A stretch of DNA of 52,103 nucleotides. It comes from Kribbella turkmenica. Its GTDB lineage: Bacteria > Actinomycetota > Actinomycetes > Propionibacteriales > Kribbellaceae. Shown here in pieces: positions 1-6,167 of the stretch; positions within the stretch are counted from its first letter, which is position 1; each line of letters begins with the position of its first letter. A program made the position numbers and the translations under genes. The notes beneath the pieces were generated by a model. It ran no database searches. It saw only the letters and a list, made by a program, of their open reading frames with translations, and was not told where the DNA came from. The stretch lies in NCBI RefSeq assembly GCF_004348725.1, contig NZ_SMKR01000030.1:1-52103 (forward strand), read 5' to 3'.

Positions 1-637
1 CCATCACCTGAAGGGTCAGGTTCGGCATGTGAGTAGCCTCGAGCAGGTACTCCAGCTGGAGGCGCATCGACTTCACTCCGCCGATCGGCCGGCGCAGTAC
101 CGACTCGTCGACGACCGCCCACAGCCGTACGGGGCTGGGCCGGGTGAGAATTTCCTGCCGGTTGACCCGGAGGGCGACCCGGCGCTCGACCTCCTCGGCC
201 GGGATCAGGCCACGGCCGAGCTGGACGACGGCGCGCACGTACTCCGGTGTCTGCAGCAGGCCGGGGACGAACTGCAGCTCATAGGTTCGGATGAGTTGCG
301 CGGCGGACTCGAGGTCCAGGTAGGAGTGGAACCAGCTGGGCAGTACGTCGCCGAAGCGGTGCCACCAGCCGGGGTTGTTGGCGTCCCGCGCCAGTGACAG
401 CAGTCGGTCGCGCTCCTCGCCGTCGTCCAGGCCGTAGAGCGTGAGCAGGTCGCTGACGTCGCGCTCCTTGAAGCCGACGCGGCCGAGCTCCATCCGGCTG
501 ACCTTGGACTCCGACGAGCGGATCTCCCAGCCTGCGTCCGAGCGACTGATGCCCGCCGCCTCCCGCATCCGCCGCAGGTGCGCTCCGAGGATGATGCGCA
601 GCGCAGTCGGCCCGCTTTGCGCGCCCGACTCGGTCAC
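1..637 (-). CDS. XRE-family regulator with DUF5753 domain (3' end off the window)
   Basis: About 212 residues are visible and the C-terminus lies beyond the left edge; relatives run about 270-290 aa. The N-terminal third reads as an XRE helix-turn-helix (LGAHLRRMREAAGIS, then a recognition-helix segment SESKVSRMELG). The rest matches DUF5753 (PGWWHRFGDVLPSWF, YELQFVPGLLQTPEYV, LEYLLEATHMPNLTLQVM). The GTG at 637 was chosen because GGAGG lies 5 nt upstream; a GTG at 643 is the alternative. In Streptomyces such regulators (WhiJ type) are usually paired with a small DUF397 protein. A DUF397 gene lies 1.1 kb away at 1725-1958 and shares a palindrome with this gene's upstream region. It probably binds DNA as a repressor; the ligand is unknown. 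Confidence 0.88.
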   Translation of the reverse strand, partial: MTESGAQSGPTALRIILGAHLRRMREAAGISRSDAGWEIRSSESKVSRMELGRVGFKERDVSDLLTLYGLDDGEERDRLLSLARDANNPGWWHRFGDVLPSWFHSYLDLESAAQLIRTYELQFVPGLLQTPEYVRAVVQLGRGLIPAEEVERRVALRVNRQEILTRPSPVRLWAVVDESVLRRPIGGVKSMRLQLEYLLEATHMPNLTLQVM

Positions 638-1087
638 ACCCACCTCCCACGGCCCCCAGCAGCTCAGATCAGCGGCGACAACATTCCGCAGGGAGACATC
701 ATCGCACGGACGACCGGCAATCTGCCGGAGTTCTTACACAAGGCATCGGCAACCAGGTGACCGGTCACGGAGTGTAGTAGCGGACCTGCCAATCTCCCCT
801 CGTTTGTCCGGACAAAGTTACGCCCGGAGGTCCGTTGTGCGTCGTTCAGAAGGCCTGCCGGCCGCCGTTCGCAGGCGGAAAACCAAGTTTTCGGGGGTCG
901 AACTGGAAAACGTGCGGATGCACGTGCATCGGGCGCTTGCATTCGTAGCGTGCCGACGCCATGATTGCTTCATGCACAGAAGGTGAGCTGAATCTCGCGA
1001 ACCGTGACATCGCGCGATCCGGCAGGCCGGTCCTACAGACCGCCGGCGGCGCAAGCGCCGGCACGACTGGTTGGGGAACCCGAGTCG
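638..1087. other. Intergenic region with three different palindromes
   Basis: This 450-base stretch separates the leftward XRE gene from a rightward tiny gene. I see no convincing coding sequence; the 92-codon leftward frame at 664-942 has no family resemblance. It holds three perfect palindromes: GTGACCGGTCAC (757-768), TTTGTCCGGACAAA (803-816) and GATGCACGTGCATC (917-930). Nearer the rightward gene, a 7-bp stem GCCGGCG/CGCCGGC with a 7-nt loop occupies 1042-1062, which would sit in the leader of the gene at 1088. The density of dyads suggests a regulatory region with several inputs. Confidence 0.6.
917..930. promoter_or_regulatory. Palindromic operator candidate, copy 1
   Basis: GATGCACGTGCATC is a perfect 14-bp palindrome. 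Its 12-bp core ATGCACGTGCAT recurs exactly at 1988-1999, upstream of the DUF397 gene. On the leftward strand both copies follow a TACGAA/TACGAT hexamer by 12-16 nt, with extra TGCA-rich sequence between. That arrangement resembles a repressor site just downstream of a -10 element. The XRE regulator at 1-637 is the natural candidate to bind it. This is inferred from position and symmetry only. Confidence 0.5.
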
Positions 1088-1282
1088 ATGAACGACGACG
1101 ACAGCGAGGCAGCCGAGCACGCCGGCGCCGATACCAGCGGCCGCGCGCCCGACGAGCTGACCGAGCGGGAGATCCAGGAACTGGTTGCGCGTTGCCCCGA
1201 GCAACAGCGCTGGGCCTTCGAGGGCTGGTTGCGCGGCGTTCGTCAGCTCGACGGCGACCCGATCGTGAGCCTGGCCCCATGA
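1088..1282 (+). CDS. Small acidic hypothetical protein
   Basis: This 64-residue protein has an acidic, Ala/Glu-rich start (MNDDDSEAAEHAG) and a compact C-terminal half (TEREIQELVARCPEQQRW, then FEGWLRGVRQLDG) with likely helices. I do not recognise the family. The ATG at 1088 is preceded by GGGGA about 10 nt away, so the ribosome site is weak; an upstream in-frame start exists at 1004. Its stop overlaps an alternative start of the next gene as ATGA (1279-1282), suggesting co-translation. It lies between the XRE regulator and the DUF397 gene, downstream of the shared palindrome, so it may belong to that regulatory unit. Confidence 0.55.
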   Translation: MNDDDSEAAEHAGADTSGRAPDELTEREIQELVARCPEQQRWAFEGWLRGVRQLDGDPIVSLAP

Positions 1283-1311
1283 CCACCGACAGAGCAGCAG
1301 GAGGCCGAAAG

Positions 1312-1497
1312 ATGGTGCGGATCTGGCTGGGAGACCACCTGATCGCCGAGTACGTCGCCGAGCCCGACCGCGCGTCGCGGTACCAGCGGGTGATGACGCC
1401 GAAGTTCACCGGATTGCGAATCACTGTGGACAATTCGGCCGGCGGCTCGGCGTCCGAGCTGCCGAGCGAGCAGCTCTGGCCGTTCACCGTCCAGTAG
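1312..1497 (+). CDS. Small hypothetical protein
   Basis: A 61-residue protein (MVRIWLGDHLIAEYVAEPDR ... SEQLWPFTVQ) that looks like a compact beta-rich domain, with no transmembrane segment or signal peptide. I do not recognise the family. The ATG at 1312 has a strong AGGAGG 7 nt upstream. An in-frame ATG at 1279 overlaps the stop of the previous gene and would add 11 residues. Expression with the gene at 1088 is likely, and a perfect hairpin follows at 1520-1549. Codon third positions are GC-rich as in the neighbours, which supports real coding. Confidence 0.6.
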   Translation: MVRIWLGDHLIAEYVAEPDRASRYQRVMTPKFTGLRITVDNSAGGSASELPSEQLWPFTVQ

Positions 1498-1519
1498 TCC
1501 GACCCGCCCGGGCAGCACC

Positions 1520-1549
1520 AAGGCCGACCCTCGCCGGAGGGTCGGCCTT
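1520..1549 (+). terminator. Intrinsic-type hairpin
   Basis: A perfect 13-bp stem (AAGGCCGACCCTC / GAGGGTCGGCCTT) with a 4-nt loop lies 23 bp after the stop of the gene at 1312-1497. A T-poor tail follows, as is common in actinomycetes. The symmetry would let it act on either strand. Confidence 0.75.
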
Positions 1550-1671
1550 CGTCGTTCTCCAGCGGTCGGTGGAAGGTCTGGCGGACGGTCGTTGAGCGTA
1601 CCTCCCGGCCGCGCGCGGCGGCACCGGTCCGAGCAGACAAGCGCGGCTCCGCACAAGGAGAGCAGACAAGA

Positions 1672-1709
1672 AGAGGCCCCTTCGCCACTCGCCTGGTGAA
1701 GGGGCCTCT
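1672..1709 (-). terminator. Hairpin downstream of the DUF397 gene
   Basis: AGAGGCCCCTTC and GAAGGGGCCTCT form a 12-bp stem around a 14-nt loop that can pair a little further. It lies 15 bp after the leftward stop codon at 1725 and so ends the DUF397 transcript. Confidence 0.75.
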
Positions 1710-1724
1710 CGCTCTGCGGTGCGC

Positions 1725-1958
1725 TCAGACGAGGTTGTCGAACTCCCCGTCGTGAACACCGCCGAGGAACGCCTCGATCTCGGCCTTGGTGAACACCAGT
1801 GCCGGGCCGTTGGAGTGACGCGAGTTCCGCACCGCCACGCCGCCGTCCGGCAGCTTCGCCACCTCGACGCAGTTGCCGCTGGGGCCACTGCGCTGGCTCT
1901 TCCGCCAGACCAGCTCGGTCACCGAGTCGCCGGGCATGCCGTTGTAGATAGCAGTCAT
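1725..1958 (-). CDS. DUF397 domain protein
   Basis: A 77-residue protein with the hallmarks of DUF397: LVWRKSQRSGPSGNCVEVAK, then PDGGVAVRNSRHSNGPALVF and the ending EIEAFLGGVHDGEFDNLV. The family occurs in actinomycetes beside XRE-DUF5753 regulators (the whiJ/bldB neighbourhoods of Streptomyces), where the small protein is thought to antagonise the regulator. The ATG at 1958 has GGAAGG 8 nt upstream. The palindrome ATGCACGTGCAT lies 30-41 bp upstream, matching the site upstream of the XRE gene at 1-637, which makes that gene its likely partner. Confidence 0.9.
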   Translation of the reverse strand: MTAIYNGMPGDSVTELVWRKSQRSGPSGNCVEVAKLPDGGVAVRNSRHSNGPALVFTKAEIEAFLGGVHDGEFDNLV

Positions 1959-1987
1959 CAGCTGCACCTTCCGTACGTCTTTGGCAT

Positions 1988-1999
1988 ATGCACGTGCAT
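1988..1999. promoter_or_regulatory. Palindromic operator candidate, copy 2
   Basis: ATGCACGTGCAT is a perfect 12-bp palindrome 30 bp upstream of the DUF397 start. It is identical to the core of the palindrome at 917-930. TACGAT on the leftward strand lies 16 nt beyond it and could be a -10 element, placing the palindrome in the early transcribed region. Further TGCAT copies lie between them. Confidence 0.5.
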
Positions 2000-2140
2000 T
2001 TGGCATTGCATCTGCATCGTACACGTTTGCGGTCCTTGTGTCCGCTTCGTTACTCGGCGTGGTCGAAGGCGCCCAGATCAACGCTCTGTGATCGTCGTCG
2101 TGACCGTCGTCCGCAGTACGCCGGCGAATCCCTGCTCGCC

Positions 2141-2194
2141 TTGGCTTCGAGCCCAGTGAGCCCGCCAGAGGATTGGCTTCGAGCCCGGTGAGCC
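2141..2194. repeat. Short tandem-like direct repeat
   Basis: TTGGCTTCGAGCCC followed by A/G and GTGAGCC occurs at 2141-2162 and again at 2173-2194, with one mismatch in 22 bases and a 10-bp gap. It lies in non-coding sequence, and I see no further copy nearby. It could be a small duplication or a double binding site. Confidence 0.6.
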
Positions 2195-2475
2195 GCCTGG
2201 GAGGAGGAAGGCGCTCGGCGGCAGTGCGTGGGGAAGGGTGAACAGGGTTGACGGGATGCAGGTGGGGAAGAGTGTCGATGGAGTCCTGCAAATGGCTGTT
2301 TTGTCAGGAACTGGGGTGATCCGAAAAGGCTTGTCTGGTTGATGAATCAGGCAATAAGGCGCAGTCCGGCGGCGACTTTCGGATCGACACTCCCGCAGCG
2401 GCGAACCAGTGCTTCGAGAGGTCCGCAACTGCCCTACGATGACTCACACGATTCCCCGACACGAAGGCTGCGCCG

Positions 2476-3303
2476 ATGGCGACTTCCGGCACTCCGGACC
2501 CCCGTCCGGAGTTCGACACATCCCAACCGACCATCGCCCGCGTCTACGACGCCCTGCTCGGTGGCAAGGACAACTTCGCCGCCGACCGGGAAGGCGCGGC
2601 GCTCTACCTGAAGTACGTACCGGACGCCGGTCGCTGCGCGATCGAGAACCGGCAGGCCCTGGTCAAGGGCGTGCAGTACCTGGCCCGGCAGGCCGGGATC
2701 GACCAGTTCCTCGACATCGGCAGTGGACTGCCGACGCAGAAGAACACGCACGAGGCGGCGCAGGAGGTCAATCCGGACGCCAAGGTCGCGTACGTCGACA
2801 ACGACCCGATCGTGCTGGCCCACGGCCGGGCGCTGCTGGCGACCAACAACAGCACCATCGTGGTCACCTCGGACCTGCGCCGGCCGCAGGAGATCCTCGA
2901 GAACGAGGAGATCAGGAACCACCTGGACTTCAGCCGCCCGATCGCGCTGATGGTCGTCGGCATTCACATGCACTTTCATGACGACGAGAAGCCGGACGAG
3001 TGGGTCCGGACGCTGATGAACGCGCTCGCCCCGGGCAGCTACCTGTTCATCACCGACTTCGTCGACACCGGTGAGCCGCTGCAGAAGGGTATGGAGCGGG
3101 CCGGTCTGGAGAGCCTCGGCAACGGCTGGATCCGGACGCCGGAGCGGATCGAGCAGCACTTCCTCGGCATGCCACTGGTCCCGCCGGGCCTGGACTTCCT
3201 GGCCCGCTGGTTCCCGGAGGACCCCGACGCCGACGTGCCGGCGGTCGAGGAACTGCAGCCGTGGCAGCGGATCCTGATGGCAGGCATCGCCAAGAAGGCG
3301 TAG
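2476..3303 (+). CDS. SAM-dependent methyltransferase, DUF574 type
   Basis: A 275-aa protein of the actinomycete DUF574 / S-adenosyl-methyltransferase family. Diagnostic segments are ARVYDALLGGKDNFAADRE near the N-terminus, the SAM-binding loop FLDIGSGLPT with the acidic strand end VAYVDNDPIV, and the C-terminal YLFITDFVDTG and LGMPLVPPGLDFLARWFPED. The substrate is not known for the family, which is greatly expanded in Streptomyces and relatives and often lies near regulators. The ATG at 2476 begins MATSGTPDPRPEFDTSQPTI, typical of the family; no strong ribosome site is visible. A hairpin at 3317-3348 ends the gene, so it looks monocistronic. Confidence 0.9.
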   Translation: MATSGTPDPRPEFDTSQPTIARVYDALLGGKDNFAADREGAALYLKYVPDAGRCAIENRQALVKGVQYLARQAGIDQFLDIGSGLPTQKNTHEAAQEVNPDAKVAYVDNDPIVLAHGRALLATNNSTIVVTSDLRRPQEILENEEIRNHLDFSRPIALMVVGIHMHFHDDEKPDEWVRTLMNALAPGSYLFITDFVDTGEPLQKGMERAGLESLGNGWIRTPERIEQHFLGMPLVPPGLDFLARWFPEDPDADVPAVEELQPWQRILMAGIAKKA

Positions 3304-3316
3304 CCCGCAGACGACG

Positions 3317-3348
3317 AGGCGCGCGTCCCGGTCCCGGGGCGCGCGCCT
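3317..3348 (+). terminator. GC-rich hairpin after the methyltransferase gene
   Basis: AGGCGCGCG and CGCGCGCCT form a 9-bp stem with a further CCC/GGG pairing in the 14-nt loop. It starts 14 bp after the stop and runs into TTTC. Confidence 0.75.
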
Positions 3349-3386
3349 TTCGCATACCCAGACAATGGTTGGGTACCGCACCTTTC

Positions 3387-5696
3387 GTGGACAGCGCGGA
3401 TCGGGTGGAGAACGTCTGGGGTGCGCGGACGCCCCACGAGCGCGGCACCGCGTGGCCGGTGCGCGTGGACCAGGAGCTCGCGGTCGCCGAGGCCGAGGTC
3501 GACCGGTGGGTGCAGTCGGCCTGCGTGCTCTGCAGCAACGGCTGTGCCTGCGACATCGCGGTCAAGGACGGCAGGATGGTCGGCGTTCGGGGCCGGGCCG
3601 TCGACCGGATCAACCACGGACGACTCGGCCCCAAGGGTCTTTACGCCTCCTGGCAGTGGAGCGATCAGGACCGCCTCACCCAGCCGTTGATCCGGACCGC
3701 CGAAGGATTGCGGCCGGCGTCCTGGGACGAGGCGATGGACCGCATCGTCGAGGAGTCGAAGAAGCGGCATCCACTGCAGCACGGTTTCTACACCAGTGGA
3801 CAGCTGTTCCTGGAGGAGTACTACACGCTCGGCGTGATCGGGAAGGCCGGTCTGGGTACGCCGCACATGGACGGCAACACCAGGTTGTGTACGGCGACCG
3901 CCGGTGCGTCGCTCAAGGAGACGTTCGGCTCGGACGGCCAGCCCGGCAGCTACGAGGACATCGAGTCCTGTGATGCGCTCTTCCTGTTCGGCCACAACCT
4001 GGCCGCGACCCAGACGGTGCTGTGGGCACGCGTCCTCGACCGGGTCGAGGGCCCGGACACACCGGCGATCGTCGTCGTCGACCCGCGAGACACCCCGACG
4101 GCCCGGATGGCCGAGCGCACCGGCGGCGTCCACCTGGCGCCGCTGCCCGGGACGAACCTCGCGCTGATGAACGGCCTGATCCACGAGTTGATCGAGCACG
4201 GCCACGTCGACGAGGAGTACGTCGCCCGGCACACGATCGGGTACGACGAGTTGGTCGCGGCCGTCGCGGCGTACGAGCCGAAGCAGGTGGCGGAGATCTG
4301 TGGCGTGAACGCGGTCGACGTCCAGCGAGCGGCGGAGATCTTCGGGACGTCCGAGCGGGTGCTCTCGACCGTGCTGCAAGGCTTCTACCAGTCGCATCAG
4401 GCGACCGCGGCGGCCTGTCAGGTGAACAACCTGCACCTGCTCCGCGGCCTGATCGGCAAGCCGGGCTGCGGCGTCCTGCAGATGAACGGCCAGCCGACCG
4501 CGGAGAACACCCGGGAGTGCGGCGCCGACGGCGACCTGCCCGGTTTCCGCAACTGGGCCAACCAGCACCACATCGACGAGCTCTCGACGCTGTGGAACGT
4601 CGACCCGCTCAAGATCCCGCACTGGGCGCCGCCGACGCACGCGATGCAACTGTGGCGGTACGTCGAGCAGGGGTCGATCGACTTCCTCTGGATCTCGGCG
4701 ACCAACCCGGCCGTGTCACTGCCCGAACTGCCGCGGATCCGCGACATCCTCGACCGCGACGGCCTGTTCCTCGTCGTCCAGGACGGCTTCCTGACCGAGA
4801 CCGCCGAGCACGCCGACGTGGTCTTGCCGGCCGCGCTCTGGGGCGAGAAGCAGGGAACCTTCACGAACGCCAGCCGGACCGTGCACCTGTCGGACCAGGC
4901 CGTCGACCCGCCGGGGGAGGCGCGCAGCGATCTCGATATCTTCCTGGACTACGCGCGCCGGATGGACTTCCGGGACAAGGACGGTCAGCCGCTGATCGGC
5001 TGGAGCACGCCCGAAGAGGCGTTCGAGGCGTGGAAGGAGTGCAGTCGCGGCCGGCCGTGCGACTACAGCGGTCTCACGTACGACGCGCTGCGCGGAGGCA
5101 GCGGGATCCCGTGGCCGTGCACCGACGACAACCCGGAGGGGACCGACCGGTTGTACCCGGATTCGGTGTTCCCGACCGATTCCTACGTCTGCGAGGACTT
5201 CGGCCACGACCTGCTGACCGGCGGCAGTACGACGCCCGAGCAGTACAAGGCGACGGAGCCGGCCGGACGGGCGTTCTTGAAGGCAGCGACGTTCCAGCAG
5301 CCGCCGGAGTGGATCTCGTCCGGGTACCCGTTGATCGCGACCACCGGGCGGTCGCCGTACCACTTCCACACCCGGACGAAGACGGGCCGGTCGCGGAAGC
5401 TCCGGCAGGCCGAGCCGTCGGTCTGGGTGGAGCTGTCCGCCGCGGACGCAGCCGACCTGGGGATTGCCGAGGGCGACCGAGTCCGGGTGGAGTCGGAGCG
5501 GGGCTGGATGGAGGGGCCGGCGCGGATCGGCCGAGTCCGGCCGGGAGTGGTCTTCGTGCCCTTCCACTTCGGCTACTGGGACTCGACGGATCGAGGCCGG
5601 ACGGCGGCGAACGAGTTCACGCTGACCGAGTGGGACCCGGTGTCGAAGCAGCCGCTCTACAAGGTCGCCGCCGTCAGGGTGAGGCCGTCAGGGTGA
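3387..5696 (+). CDS. Molybdopterin-dependent oxidoreductase, nitrate reductase/formate dehydrogenase-like
   Basis: A 769-aa member of the bis-MGD enzyme family, with no Tat signal, so cytoplasmic. The N-terminal iron-sulfur region has C46, C49 and C53 (SACVLCSNGC), but the usual fourth cysteine is glycine (G81, HGRLGPKG). C168 in NTRLCTATAG is the expected molybdenum ligand. The C-terminal molybdopterin-dinucleotide domain starts near TTGRSPYHFHTRTKTGRS. The reaction cannot be assigned; assimilatory nitrate reductase and formate dehydrogenase are the nearest named groups. The GTG at 3387 was chosen just before the conserved ENVWGARTP; a GTG at 3405 is possible, and neither has a good ribosome site. 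A small gene follows 12 bp downstream and is probably co-transcribed. Confidence 0.88.
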   Translation: MDSADRVENVWGARTPHERGTAWPVRVDQELAVAEAEVDRWVQSACVLCSNGCACDIAVKDGRMVGVRGRAVDRINHGRLGPKGLYASWQWSDQDRLTQPLIRTAEGLRPASWDEAMDRIVEESKKRHPLQHGFYTSGQLFLEEYYTLGVIGKAGLGTPHMDGNTRLCTATAGASLKETFGSDGQPGSYEDIESCDALFLFGHNLAATQTVLWARVLDRVEGPDTPAIVVVDPRDTPTARMAERTGGVHLAPLPGTNLALMNGLIHELIEHGHVDEEYVARHTIGYDELVAAVAAYEPKQVAEICGVNAVDVQRAAEIFGTSERVLSTVLQGFYQSHQATAAACQVNNLHLLRGLIGKPGCGVLQMNGQPTAENTRECGADGDLPGFRNWANQHHIDELSTLWNVDPLKIPHWAPPTHAMQLWRYVEQGSIDFLWISATNPAVSLPELPRIRDILDRDGLFLVVQDGFLTETAEHADVVLPAALWGEKQGTFTNASRTVHLSDQAVDPPGEARSDLDIFLDYARRMDFRDKDGQPLIGWSTPEEAFEAWKECSRGRPCDYSGLTYDALRGGSGIPWPCTDDNPEGTDRLYPDSVFPTDSYVCEDFGHDLLTGGSTTPEQYKATEPAGRAFLKAATFQQPPEWISSGYPLIATTGRSPYHFHTRTKTGRSRKLRQAEPSVWVELSAADAADLGIAEGDRVRVESERGWMEGPARIGRVRPGVVFVPFHFGYWDSTDRGRTAANEFTLTEWDPVSKQPLYKVAAVRVRPSG

Positions 5697-5708
5697 GGAA
5701 GGTGTGAC

Positions 5709-6167
5709 ATGCATCTGTCCACGTACTTGGGGCTCCTGCACTCCGCGGAGAACTCGCTGGCCGAGGCGTTCGGCCAGGTCGGTCGCCACCACGCGGACGA
5801 GCCGGACGTCGAGCACCTCTGCCAGACCCTCGGTGAGAAGGCGGCAGGTCACGTCGAGTCTCTCGGACCCTTCCTGGCCCGGTACGGCGAACATCGTGAG
5901 GACGAGCCGGATCGCCTCCGGGCGGCCGAGTTCAGCGGCACCCGGTCCGGGGGAGTCGGCCTGCTCCGGGACCTGCAGGACCTGTACGCGTTGGCGTCGT
6001 TCGTCGACGTCACCTGGACGGTGGTCGGCCAGGCGGCCCAGGGTGTGCCGGACGCCGATCTGCTCAAGACCGTGCAGAACTGTCAGACGGACACCCGGAC
6101 ACAGCTGAGCTGGCTGCAGACCCGGATCAAGCAGGCGGCGCCGCAGGCGCTCATCGTGGCGAAGTGA
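5709..6167 (+). CDS. Hypothetical protein paired with the molybdoenzyme
   Basis: A 152-aa, mostly helical, soluble protein (MHLSTYLGLLHSAENSLAEA ... TRIKQAAPQALIVAK) without cysteine clusters or a signal peptide. The early H-x2-E and H-rich helices (GRHHADEPDVEHLC, EKAAGHVESL) recall a ferritin-like or haemerythrin-like bundle, but I cannot place it in a family. It starts 12 bp after the molybdoenzyme stop with an AGGAAGG ribosome site, so it is very likely its operon partner, perhaps a chaperone or accessory subunit (inference). Its last 17 bp overlap the end of the convergent FAD-Rieske gene. Confidence 0.75.
   Translation: MHLSTYLGLLHSAENSLAEAFGQVGRHHADEPDVEHLCQTLGEKAAGHVESLGPFLARYGEHREDEPDRLRAAEFSGTRSGGVGLLRDLQDLYALASFVDVTWTVVGQAAQGVPDADLLKTVQNCQTDTRTQLSWLQTRIKQAAPQALIVAK

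Larger units (their letters stand above)
1959..2475. other. Intergenic region, no gene seen
   Basis: These 517 bases separate the leftward DUF397 gene from the rightward methyltransferase gene. Apart from the operator-like palindrome at 1988-1999 and a short direct repeat (2141-2194), I see no coding sequence with family resemblance. Several reading frames are open, as expected at this GC content. Promoters for both flanking genes should lie here; I could not fix the methyltransferase promoter. Confidence 0.5.

Noticed and set aside
664-942. 92-codon leftward open frame upstream of the XRE gene
   Set aside because: No family resemblance, overlaps the palindromes, and composition looks like chance reading in GC-rich DNA.
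3365-3386. GGGTAC and an ATG at 3365 as possible start signals of the molybdoenzyme
   Set aside because: The ATG is out of frame with the enzyme and no -35 matches.
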